Assembly: GCA_947471745.1 (NCBI GenBank)
Contig: CANJKZ010001036.1
Location: 186,001 to 250,000, forward strand
Reading direction: 5' to 3'
Length of the DNA: 64,000 nucleotides
Source: Closterium sp. Naga37s-1
Lineage: Eukaryota > Streptophyta > Zygnematophyceae > Desmidiales > Closteriaceae
The notes beneath the pieces were generated by a model. That model did not search any database. It saw only the letters and a list, made by a program, of their open reading frames with translations, and was not told where the DNA came from. Of the stretch, positions 42,090-51,910 are shown in pieces. The position numbers and the translations under genes are program-made. Within the stretch, counting starts at the first letter, position 1, and each line of letters opens with the position of its first letter.

Positions 42090-43020
42090 AATTGAGGCCG
42101 AGGGGCCGGGGGCCGGGGGCCTAGGTCGACGGGGCCGCGGGGCCAGAATAGTAGGGGCCAAGGGGGGCCGGGGGGCTTAGGGGCGAATGGGCCTCGGGGC
42201 CAGGGGAAACGGGGCCGAGGGGCCTGGGGCCTAGGGGCGTCGGGGCCGTGGGGCCAGGGGCGACGGGGCCGAGGGGCCGGGGGACTAGGTCGACGGGGCC
42301 GCAGGGCCAGAATAATAGGGGCCAAGGGGCCGGGGGCCTAGGGACGAATGGGCCACGGGGCCAGGGGAAAAGGGGCCGAGGGGCCTGGGGCCTAGGGGCG
42401 TCGGGGCCGCGGGGCCAGGGGCGACGGGGTCGAGGGGCCGGGGGCCTAGGTCGACGGGGCCGTGGGGCCAGGGGAAACGGGGCCGAGGGGCCTGGGGCCT
42501 AGGGGCGTCGGGGCCGTGGGGCCAGGGGTGATGGGGCCGAGGGGCCGTGGGCCTAGATCGACGGGGCCGCGGGGCCACGGGCCTAGGTCAACAGGGCCGC
42601 TGGGTCGAGGTCGACGGGGCCGCGGGGCCAGGGGCAACGGGGCCGGGGGCCTAGGTCGACGGGGCCGCGGGGCCTAGGATGACGGGGCCGCGGGGCCAGG
42701 GGCAACGGGGCCGGGGGCCTAGGTTGACGGGGCCTAGGCTGACGGGGCCTAGGGGCGACGAGGCTGTGGGGCCAGGGGCTAAGGGGCCGAGGGGCGAGGG
42801 CCAGGGGAATGCGGGGCGAGGGGCGGGGGCCTAGGTCGACGGGGCCGCGAGGGGCGACGAGGGTCGCGACGGGCCTAGGGCGACGGGGGCCGCGACGGGC
42901 CTAGGGCGACCGAGGTGCCGGGCTAGGGGCGATGCCAAGGGGCGACAGGCCGGGCTAGGGATGGTGACGGGCCCGGGCCTAGGGGCGACAGGCGCGAGGC
43001 TAGGCTAGCAGGGCAGCAGG
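42090..43020 (-). repeat. GC-rich leader of F
   Basis: Imperfect repeats around CGGGGCCGCGGGGCCAGG and GGCCTAGGTCGAC, with a unit composition unlike that of B. No real coding sequence is seen. Confidence 0.8.
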
Positions 43021-43067
43021 TGGTGGGCCCAAAAAACGGTCCTAGGAAGGGACCTACTCTGAAACCA

Positions 43068-43199
43068 TGTCAAAGTTACGAACGAGAATGATTGAACTAT
43101 GAAAGAGTTGGGTACAAGTACTAACCCTAATTGGGTTGTACCCTTTATGGGCTACCCCACTATAGCCTACACAAATGTAAGCACTATAACATTCTGACA
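43068..43199 (-). repeat. 5' LTR of F (132 bp), middle LTR of the composite
   Basis: TGTCAAAGTTACG to ATTCTGACA. The primer site is on its left, and gag sequence of E starts directly on its right. Confidence 0.88.
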
Positions 43200-43490
43200 A
43201 CTACAGCGTCGTACAGTGCCTGTGCTGTCCTGTGTTGTCCAAAGTGAGCGCATTCGGCTAACGGCAGATGGTTGCAAATGGCTAAGCGAGCAGCAGCGTC
43301 ACGAGTAAGCCACTGTGAGCGAGTCGCACTGTCAGCTGTGGTGGGAGGGGCGAGAACAGCACCAGACGTGTGGTCAAACAGCGAAACGCTGTCCCTAGAG
43401 TCGCTCAGTAAATACAGCTGCAGGTCGTCAAGCCACGTGTCAAACTGGATCGGGCGGCCCTCATGATCAAACGCGAGAACGCGGAGAGAA
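43200..43490 (-). mobile_element. B-family Copia E, gag fragment
   Basis: N-terminal Gag coding sequence (WLDDLQLYLLSDSRDS type), continuous with 50187 before D inserted: GAGAA at 43486-43490 is repeated at 50182-50186. Fossil. Confidence 0.87.
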
Positions 43491-44454
43491 TGTTATAGTC
43501 TAGAGTCCACTTAGGGGTCGCGGATGCCCTTGAAACCGCTTAAGCAGAATCTGATGACTTCGAGCCGCCTCTGTTCAAAACGCCGTCACGATCAGCTCCA
43601 ATAACATACGAGGCTGAAACTTGGAGGCAATTTAGCTTCAGATGTCGGCTTTCCAACGGTGTATTGCTTGCTTTCATCTGAGGTGTATGCGTTACGCAGT
43701 GAAGGAAAACTTCAGCTCGGCTGAAAAACGTGTAGTTTCATTGATGCAAGGAAGAGGTGAGTACAACATTGCCTAGGGGACTCTTAAGGGGTTGGGACCA
43801 TCCTGGGAACTCAAAGAAGTTTGAGTCCTAGGGGATAAAGGCTAGAGAAGGATGGGAAGCGTCCTAGCTAGGTCAGCAAAGCCAACCACACTTGGATGTT
43901 CAGAGCTGTACTCAAGGCTACCAATAGTGAGTCAAGCCAACCATGAGTCAGCTTGTCTTCCCACTTGCACCCTCTTGCAAGCTGCTTCCAGGAAGACCAC
44001 ACTTCTCAAAAGGAGGGTGGTAGAGACCCACTTGACCACCTGTAGTTCTTGTCTCATTCTCTGTCCCTGCACCATTGGCATGACAACAATGAAAGGGTGG
44101 CAAGGGAAATGCTGCCAACAGTGCACCATGACTACGGAACAGTAACTTTCGACAGCTGTCACGTGCTGCTCCGATGCTGGATTGTCAGACCAATCAGAGC
44201 TCGGTAGATGAGTCAGCAGCCGAAATGGTGAACTCGGGTGTTACCAAAAAAGAGTAACACACACTTCCGGGATGCCATAAGTCTTGAAACTGAAAATGTT
44301 GCCATGCCTTGTAAACTGCTTCAAAAATTCTGAAACTTTGAGGGTATGAAGACAACATATTGAAGCACCTCCCCACAAAATTCCAGAAGCTGAGCAGGCT
44401 TGTAGGCTGAATGGGAGTGCGATGACCGTGCCACTATAGTACTTTGGCACAACA
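43491..44454 (-). repeat. 3' LTR of D (964 bp)
   Basis: TGTTATAGTCTAGAG to TTTGGCACAACA. It is closer to the LTR of K than to the other LTR of D. Confidence 0.9.
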
Positions 44455-47400
44455 AACTCCCCCTCATCGTGCTCTCATTCATCCCTTAGCTGCTCCCTGA
44501 AGCTGCCTCCCTTAGTTGAAGGACATGCCACACAAGGTGGCACAGCTCCAATGCTGATGCTCTGCAAGCCGCTTAGTCAAGAAATCCGCAGGTTGCTTGG
44601 TAGTGTTGATGTAGTGCAAGGAGATGGTGCCCTTCTTCACCTCCTTCCTCACCCAATGCCACTTGATATGCATGTGCTTGTTCAGCCCATGGAGCACAGC
44701 ATTACGCGCCATTGCAATTGCTCCTTGGCTGTCACAAAACACAGGTGTAGGACCCTCTTGCTCCTGCCCCAACTCCTCAAGCAACTTCCTCATCCAAACC
44801 ACCTCCTTCACTCCATGAAACAACGCCATGTACTCGCTCTCCGTTGATGAGTGAGCTATCTCTCCTTGCTTCTTAGACTTCCAGCTCACTGGACTCCCTC
44901 CAACACAGCATATATAGCCACCATGGGATGTAGCATCACTGATGTCACTTGCCCAGGTAGCACCGGTGAAACACGAGAGGTACAAATGCCCACGCCTTGC
45001 AGGTGCACCAGTCTTTGTGCTCACCTCCTCCACTCCCTTTTGCTTCAGCTGCCCATGCACTGAATATTGCAGCCCCACCCTTGAGGTTGCCATGCAGTAC
45101 CTCACCAGCCTCTCTGCTGCATCCAGGTGCTCTTGAAGGGGCCTAGACACCACACGAGCGAGCTGTGAAACTGAAAACGCAATGTCGGGGCGAGTGTTGA
45201 CCGAAGCGTACATCAAGCTCCCCACCATTGACTGGAACCGACGCTGCAACTCGTACTCCAACACCTCACCCTCCTCTTCATCAAGGTGCAGCTGAAACCC
45301 TGAGGGTAAAGGAGTCTTCACACTCCTCCCTTCCTCCAGCCCATACTTCTCCCCCATAGCTGCAAGGTACTTGTGTTGGTGAAGCCTCAACCATCCCTTC
45401 ACCTCGTCCCGCCCCACGTGAAGACCAAGGTAATACCCCACTGGTCCAAGGGCCTTGCATTGAAAGGTCTCCTTCAGCTTCCCTTGCACCTCCTTGATCC
45501 TCTCTAGGGATGGAGAGAAGAGGAGGATGTCATCGACATAGACAAGGAGAAATACCTTCTCCTCCTCCCCCTCGGTCATGAAGAGACTCTCGTCGCAGCC
45601 GCTAACTTTGAAGCCAAGAGCCTCCAACGCCTCCACCAGCCTTGCATACCAGCACCTTGGAGCTTGTTTGAGGCCATAGATGGCCTTGTTGAGCCTGCAA
45701 ACACGTCCGCTCCCATCATCATACCCCTTTGGCTGCTTCATGTAGATCTCCTCATCTACCACGCCATAGAGGAACGCCGTCTTCACATCCATTTGCTCCA
45801 CCTTCCAGCCACAAACGGCAGCGGCTGCTAGCAACAACCGGAGCGTAGGAGCCTTGGCAACAGGAGCAAACACCTCTTGAAAGTCAATTCCCTCCCTCTG
45901 CTGAAAGCCTTTGATCACAAGCCTTGTCTTGCGCCTCTCCAACCTCCCCTCCGCATCGGTCTTTACACGTAACACCCACGTGCAGTCCAATGCCTTCCTT
46001 CCTGGGGGAAGATTGGTAAGGGTCCATGTTTCATTCTCCATGTGGCTCTGGAACTCATCCTCCCTTGAAGCCAGCCACGCCTCTCGATCATCTCCAGCGA
46101 GAGCTTCCTCCATTGACGCCGGCTCATGAGGTAAGTTGACGCCAAAGCAACAAATCTGCTCCATCTCCCCCTCGGCTCCCTTCTCCTCCTCATATTCCTC
46201 CTCTTGGACCAGCAATGCCTTGGGAACCCCAAGCCTTTCATACTTGAGGAAATCCCTTGGGTGGGCAGCTCTCTTGGGCCTCTCCTTGGCTGCTCCTTCC
46301 TTGGCTCCACCACGGACAGCATCACGCTTACCTTGGGTTGTGCGCCTTGGTGGAAGCTTAGGGGATGGTGTAGGCTGCTGCACCTCCTCCTCGGTATCAC
46401 CTCTCTCAGCTATAGGGGCCTCCCCTTGCTGCAGTACTTCTTCCACATCTGCTGCCTCCCCTTCAGCACCTCCCAAGTCATGTGACACCTCTGTCAACTC
46501 TGAAGATGAGGAGAACTCGATGGGAATGAGAAGTGGGTCGTTCGTTCCCACCTCTATTCCAAGCGGAATGGTGACCTTGCTCCTCCCCCGCTTCGACCAC
46601 TCCTTGAACATGAGCCCCTCCATGAACTTGGCATCTCTGGTGGTGAAGATGATGTTGGATTTTGGGTCCCACATGAGCCAGCCCTTGCTCCCCCGTGCAA
46701 GACCCAAATGAACAGCCCACACCGCCGCCGCTTGAAGCTTGTCACGCTTCTCCTTAGGGACATGCACGAGCCCCATGCACCCAAAGACACGAAGCATATC
46801 AACCAGGGGCTTCTTGCCACTCCACTTCTCCATATGGACCCAATGCTGACCTCCCACATGAGTCAACACCCAGTTCTTGATGACGGTAGCATGACGAATA
46901 GCGAGGGGCCAGAACCGCAAGGGTAGACCCGAGTCCACCAATATCGCTCTCCCGCCCTCTATGATGGTCCGGTTCGCTCTCTCTGCCACGCCGTTGGACT
47001 GAGGGGTGTAGGCCGTGGTGAGCTGCTGCTTGATGCCGTGCCGCTTCAACCAACTCCGGAACTCCGCTCCCAAAAACTCCCCACCACGGTCGTTACGAAT
47101 CGCCTTCACCCGCTTGCCGCTCTCTCGCTCCACCATGGGCAGCCACTCTTCAATGATGACCCTTGCAGCATCACTCTTCTTTGCAAGTGGAAACGACCAG
47201 GTGAGCCTTGTGTAATCATCCACCATAGTCATGGAATACAGGGCCCCACCATCTCCCTTTACCTTCATGGGCCCCACAAGATCCACATGCACGAGCTCCA
47301 CTGGGTCACTTGACTGCCCGACCGCCGAATGGAAGGGAAACCGTGAGAACTTGCTGGTCAAGCAAGTCTCACATGAGCCCACCTCCTTGGGCTCCCCTTT

Positions 47401-49154
47401 TATCCTCAGCCCCTTGACTCTTTCCTCCTTAAACAGCTGTTGTAACTGAGGTAGCGCCACGTGGCCAAAGCGTCAGTGTGCGGTGAGCCAATCCGTCTCA
47501 CCCGTGCTAGGAGTTACACTTGGTAGCACACCCCCCCCATGCACAAGCAGCCCACCATCACTGCCGTCACCACCTCCTCCACTGGTTACGTGGCTTGCAT
47601 GCCCTCCTCTTACAGGTTCAGCAGCCAAGCGCGCAGCCTCCTCCTTCCATGGCAGCACTGGTATCTCCCACATGGACCGGTGCATGTCCTTGCCGCCTCG
47701 GAGGTCCCACAACACGCGCCCATCCAGAGTTGCCTTGAACACCTTTGTGCCCATCATCTCCATCTTCATCCCTTCCTTACTCAATGCCTTGGTAGAGAGA
47801 AGGTTGGCACATAGTCCAGGGACAAGGAGAACACGCTTCAGCCCCACAAGCCTCCCATCCGCACCCATAAACATGGCTCTCCCCTCGCCACGCACGGGTA
47901 CAACTTGGCCGGTGGCTGAAACGACGGTGGCTGCCTTTGATGGCCTGAGTTCATCCAGCAGATCATCTTGGTTGGTCATGGTCATGAAGGCTCCCGTGTC
48001 GATGACCCAATGGGAGGAGCGGTGAAGAGCAACCTTGCTGGCCGGTACAACCATGTACTCGGAGCATGCCTCTCCTGCATGGTAGAACATGCCGCCATGT
48101 CCGCCAGCACCTCCATCGCCCTCCTCACTGCCCATGCCTTCTCCCATAGCTCCATGAACACCCTTAGAGCCTTCAATTGATGGCTGACCAGGCCTCCAAC
48201 CGTCAGGTAGCTTGCGACACTTAAACCATGGGTGACCTTCCACATGGCAATACCAACACTTGCCGCCACACCGCTTGCCTCCCTTGTTGCTACGCTTCCC
48301 TCCCGAATACTGCTCCCCTCCAGAGCCTTCCTTGGCCTTGCCTTTCTTGCTGCCACGTCCCTTGAAGCCTTTCATGCTGTAGGCAGAGCCTCCACCTTCA
48401 CCGGCAGCGGCAGTCAGCTCCTTCCTCCGAAACTCCTCTTGAAGGACTTGAGCACGAATCCACTCAAGGGACCATGAGTCCTTCATGCCATTGAGGTTGA
48501 CCACCAAGGGGCCCCACGACTCCGGCAGCAAGGAGAGAGCCTTGTAGCACTTGATCTTTTCAGGTTAGTCCACACCAGCAGCAGAGAGCATCACATAGAG
48601 GTCCCGGAGTTGATCGAACGCTCCTTGCACGGCATCACCCTCGTTGATCTTCACCGCATGGAGTTGTCGTTCGAGCACCACCACCACCACTTCACTGCTG
48701 AGGGCATGGACATCCTTCAATATTTTCCATCCTTGGATCGGCGATCCCATTGATGAGATGCTTGACATTGTGCAGCTGGTTGGATGAGAGGCGTTGAGAG
48801 AGAAGGAAGAATCCATCATTGGATCGGTGATCCCATTCCTTGGTCGCTCCTTCGCTCGCAGGCCTCTTCAATTCTCCATCCATCACTTCAAGCAGCCCAT
48901 AATGGTTAAATAGGAGCTCCATCCTGAAGCTCCATGATGCCCAATCCTACCCAGAGAACTTCTTTAGGTTGAATGCCTTCACATCATCCTTGGCTGGTGA
49001 TGAAACGGATGCTATTGGTGCAGATCCGCCAGCAACGCCTCTTCCTGCTTCCCCAGCGCCTCTCATGCCACCACTGCCACTAGGAGCAGCTGGAGCAGAA
49101 CCTTCAGCCTCCATATTGACCCAGGAACAGAGAAGAACCGGCTCTGATACCACT

Positions 49155-50181
49155 TGTTATAGTCTAGAGTCCACTTAGGGGTCGCGGATGCCCTTGAAAC
49201 CGCCTAAGCAGAATCTGATGACTTCGAACCGCCTCTGTTCAAAACGCCGTCACGATCACCTCCGATAACATACGAAGCTGAAACTTGGAGGAAATTTAGC
49301 TTCTGGTGTCGGCTTTCCAACGGTGTATTGCTTGCTTTCATCTGAGGTGTATGCGCTACGCAGTGAATAAAAACGTAAGCTCGGCTGAAAAAACGTGTAG
49401 TTTCATTGATGCAAGGAAGAGGTGAGTACAACATTGCCTAGGGGACTCTTAAGGGGTTGGGACCATCCTGGGAACTCAGAGAATGTTGAGTCCTAGTGGA
49501 GAAAGGCTAGAGAAGGATGGGAAACTTCCTAGCTAGGTCAGCAAAGCCAACCACACTTGGATGTTCAGAGCTGTACTCAAGGCTACCAATAGTGAGTCAA
49601 GCCAACCATGAGTCAGCTTGTCTTCCCACTTGCACCCTCTTGCAAGCTGCTTCCAGGAAGACCACACTTCTCAAAAGGAGGGTGGTAGAGTCCCACTTGA
49701 CCACCTGTACTTCTTGTCTCATTCTTTGTCCCTGCACCATTAGCATGACAACAATGAAAGGGTGGCAAGGGAAATGCTGCCAACAGTGCACCATGACTAC
49801 GGAACAGCAAAGTTCGGAAGCTGTCACGTGCTGCTCCGATGCTGGGTTGTCCTGAAACTCGGTGACCACCTGCACAACATGGGAAAGGAGTGCCATACCG
49901 ATTTTCAGATCAATCAGAGCTTGGTAGATGAGTCAGCAGCCGAAATGGTGAACTCGGGTGTTACAAAAAAAAAAAAAATGTAACACACACTTCCGGGATG
50001 CCATAAGTCTTGAAATTAAAAAATGTTTCCATGCCTTCTAAACTGCTTCAAACATTCTGAAACTTTGAGGGTCTGCAGAACACATGTTGAAGCACCTCCC
50101 CACAAAATTCCAGAAGCTGAGCAGGATTGTAGGCTGAATGGGAGTGCGATGACCGTGCCACTATAGTGCTTTGGCACAACA
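49155..50181 (-). repeat. 5' LTR of D (1027 bp)
   Basis: Same termini as the 3' LTR, with a 14-base A run near 49965 and several clustered differences from it. Confidence 0.9.
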
Positions 50182-51311
50182 GAGAAGCCATAGCGGCGCA
50201 GCACGCAGGGCGGGCAGAGGACGGCAGCGGAGGGAACAGGGCAGGCAGCAGAGAGGGGCAACAAGCAGGGCAGCAGCGGCTGTGAGAGGGCCTCAAGGGG
50301 CGGGTAGCAGGGCAGCAGGGGCGGCGAGGGGGCCACCAGGGGAGGCGCGCGGGGCTGCAAGGGCGGCTCGCGGGCTGCAGAGGCAAAGGGGCGGGCCGCA
50401 AGAGGCGGCGCGCGGGGCCTGGGGTCGACAGGCTGGCCGGGGCCTAGGGGCGACGGGCGCGAGTCGGGGCTAGGGGCGACGGGCCGGGGGCCTAGAGGGG
50501 CGACGGGCGACGGGCCTAGGTTAGGGGTGACGGGCCGGGGCCGGGGCCTAGGGGCGACGGGCGACAGGCTGGGGTTGGGGCGACGGGCCTAGGAGCGACG
50601 GGCGTCGGGCCGGGGTCCTAGGGGCGTCGGGCGACGGGCCGGGGCGACGGGCCTAGGGGGGGGAGGGCAACGGGCCGGGGCGACGGGGCCTAGGGACGTT
50701 GGGCCGTGGCGACAGGCCTAGGGGCGACGAGCCGGGGCTAGGGGCGACAGGGCTACGGTCGACGGGCCGGGGCGACGGGCCTATGGTCGACGGGCCGGGG
50801 CGACGGGCGACGGGCCGGGGTGAAAGGCCTAGGGGCGACGGGCCAGGGCGACGGGCCTAGGGGCGACAGGCCGGGGCCAGGGGCGACGGGCCGACGGTCG
50901 ACGGGCCGGGGCGACGAGCGACGGGCCAGGGCGACGGGCCTAGGGGCGACGGGCCGGGTCGACGGGCCTAAGGGCGACGGGCCGAGGCGACAGGCCTAGG
51001 GGCAACGGGCCTACTGGCGACGGGCGACGGGCCGGGGCCTAGGGGCAACGGGCAGGCCGCACGAGGGCGGCGCGAGGGGCAGTAGGTGCGGCACGAGGGT
51101 CGCTAGGGGCTGCTAGTGGGGCAGCGCTGTGGTGGGCAAAAAAAAAAACGGTCCTAACGAAGGACCTGCTCTGAAACCATGTCAGAATAACGAACAAGAA
51201 TGAATGAACTATGAAACAGTTGGGTACAAGTACTAACCCTAATTGGGTTGTACCCCTTATGGGCTACCCCACTATAGCCTACACAAATGTAAGGACTACA
51301 ACATTCTGACA
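50182..51311 (-). mobile_element. B-family Copia E, 5' end
   Basis: The first gag codon (complement CAT near 50190), a GC-rich leader with GCGACGGGCC-type repeats (about 50200-51120), the primer-site complement GCTCTGAAACCA (51168-51179) and a 132-bp LTR (51180-51311). The LTR has perfect 9-bp inverted termini, TGTCAGAAT and ATTCTGACA. Fossil. Confidence 0.87.
51180..51311 (-). repeat. 5' LTR of E (132 bp)
   Basis: The cleanest copy of the B-family LTR, with the 9-bp terminal inverted repeats and the internal GTACAA/TTGTAC hairpin. Confidence 0.9.
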
Positions 51312-51470
51312 GGTTAGTGTCAAAATAGCAAAATGACACTGGTGTCAAAACTACGAACAAGCCCTTAGAGTAGGCATGGCAATCTGTAAGGGTTGCCATT
51401 AGAAATTTAGAACCGACTTGTGTGCACTGTAGGTTGTGTTTTAAATTTCGGCCTGAACTCCCTTCCCTTG
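51312..51470. other. Spacer between E and M
   Basis: No gene is seen. 51339-51361 is an inverted near-copy (one mismatch) of 37774-37796 and includes a B-type LTR terminus. Confidence 0.5.
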
Positions 51471-51910
51471 TGCTGGAAATATTTAGTTTATGCTTCTGAA
51501 GTATCGAGCACCATAACGAAAAAAAAAAAAGTATACTCACAGTGAAGCAACACCGAGTCAACCAAAGCGGTTGACTAGGCGACAACAGCAGGAGGTTGAA
51601 GAGAAGGTCAAAGGTCAGCGACCTTTGGCTTGACAAAGGCAGCGCGACAGCAAGGACAAATAACTGACTCGTTATTGAGCAGTTACCCGAGTCGTCGTTG
51701 TATCGAACCGCAACAACAGTTACAGTTAAACCCTTCGTATTCCTTGTAATCAAATATATATCCTTGTATCTCTTTGCTTTAATCAATTCATCTTGTTCTC
51801 ACATACTAGTACAAGGTGGTTCACTCAATCCACTATTACGCTTCCGCTAAATACATCACTACTCTGAGAGTTTAGTATTGAACGATCCTAAGGACTTTTT
51901 CAGCCCATCA
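51471..51910 (+). repeat. 5' LTR of M (440 bp)
   Basis: TGCTGGAAATA to CAGCCCATCA. It carries the AAAGGTC/GACCTTT hairpin also seen in A. Confidence 0.9.

Larger units (their letters stand above)
38149..43199 (-). mobile_element. B-family Copia F
   Basis: A minus-strand element between LTRs 38149-38279 and 43068-43199. Parts seen: RNase H (about 38750-39100), reverse transcriptase (about 39130-40000), a short linker piece (about 40050-40330), protease (about 40650-40720), zinc-like Gag motif (about 40980-41045), Gly-rich tract (about 41150-41380), Gag core (to about 42090), GC-rich leader (42090-43020) and primer-site complement ACTCTGAAACCA (43056-43067). Integrase was not found. It is broken, with several breaks. 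GGGTA on the left and GGTTA right of 51311 may be a worn target duplication of the whole F-E composite. Confidence 0.87.
43491..50181 (-). mobile_element. Copia LTR retrotransposon D (D/K family)
   Basis: A 6.7-kb minus-strand Ty1/copia element with a GAGAA target duplication. Minus-strand order: 5' LTR (49155-50181), primer-site complement GGCTCTGATACCA (49140-49152), Gag from about 49114, CCHC knuckle (CWYCHVEGHPWFKC, near 48220-48265), protease DTGA (near 47990), GAG-pre-integrase (about 47400), integrase (about 46880-47340), linker, reverse transcriptase (about 45480-46080, YVDD near 45535), RNase H (about 44560-45000), polypurine complement AACTCCCCCTCATC, 3' LTR (43491-44454). Most of pol reads open and the element has only a few breaks. 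The two LTRs are of visibly different versions, so the pair is a poor clock. Confidence 0.93.

Noticed and set aside
51154-51786. 210-aa minus-strand frame across the E and M LTRs
   Set aside because: It spans two unrelated LTRs and a spacer, so it is a chance frame.
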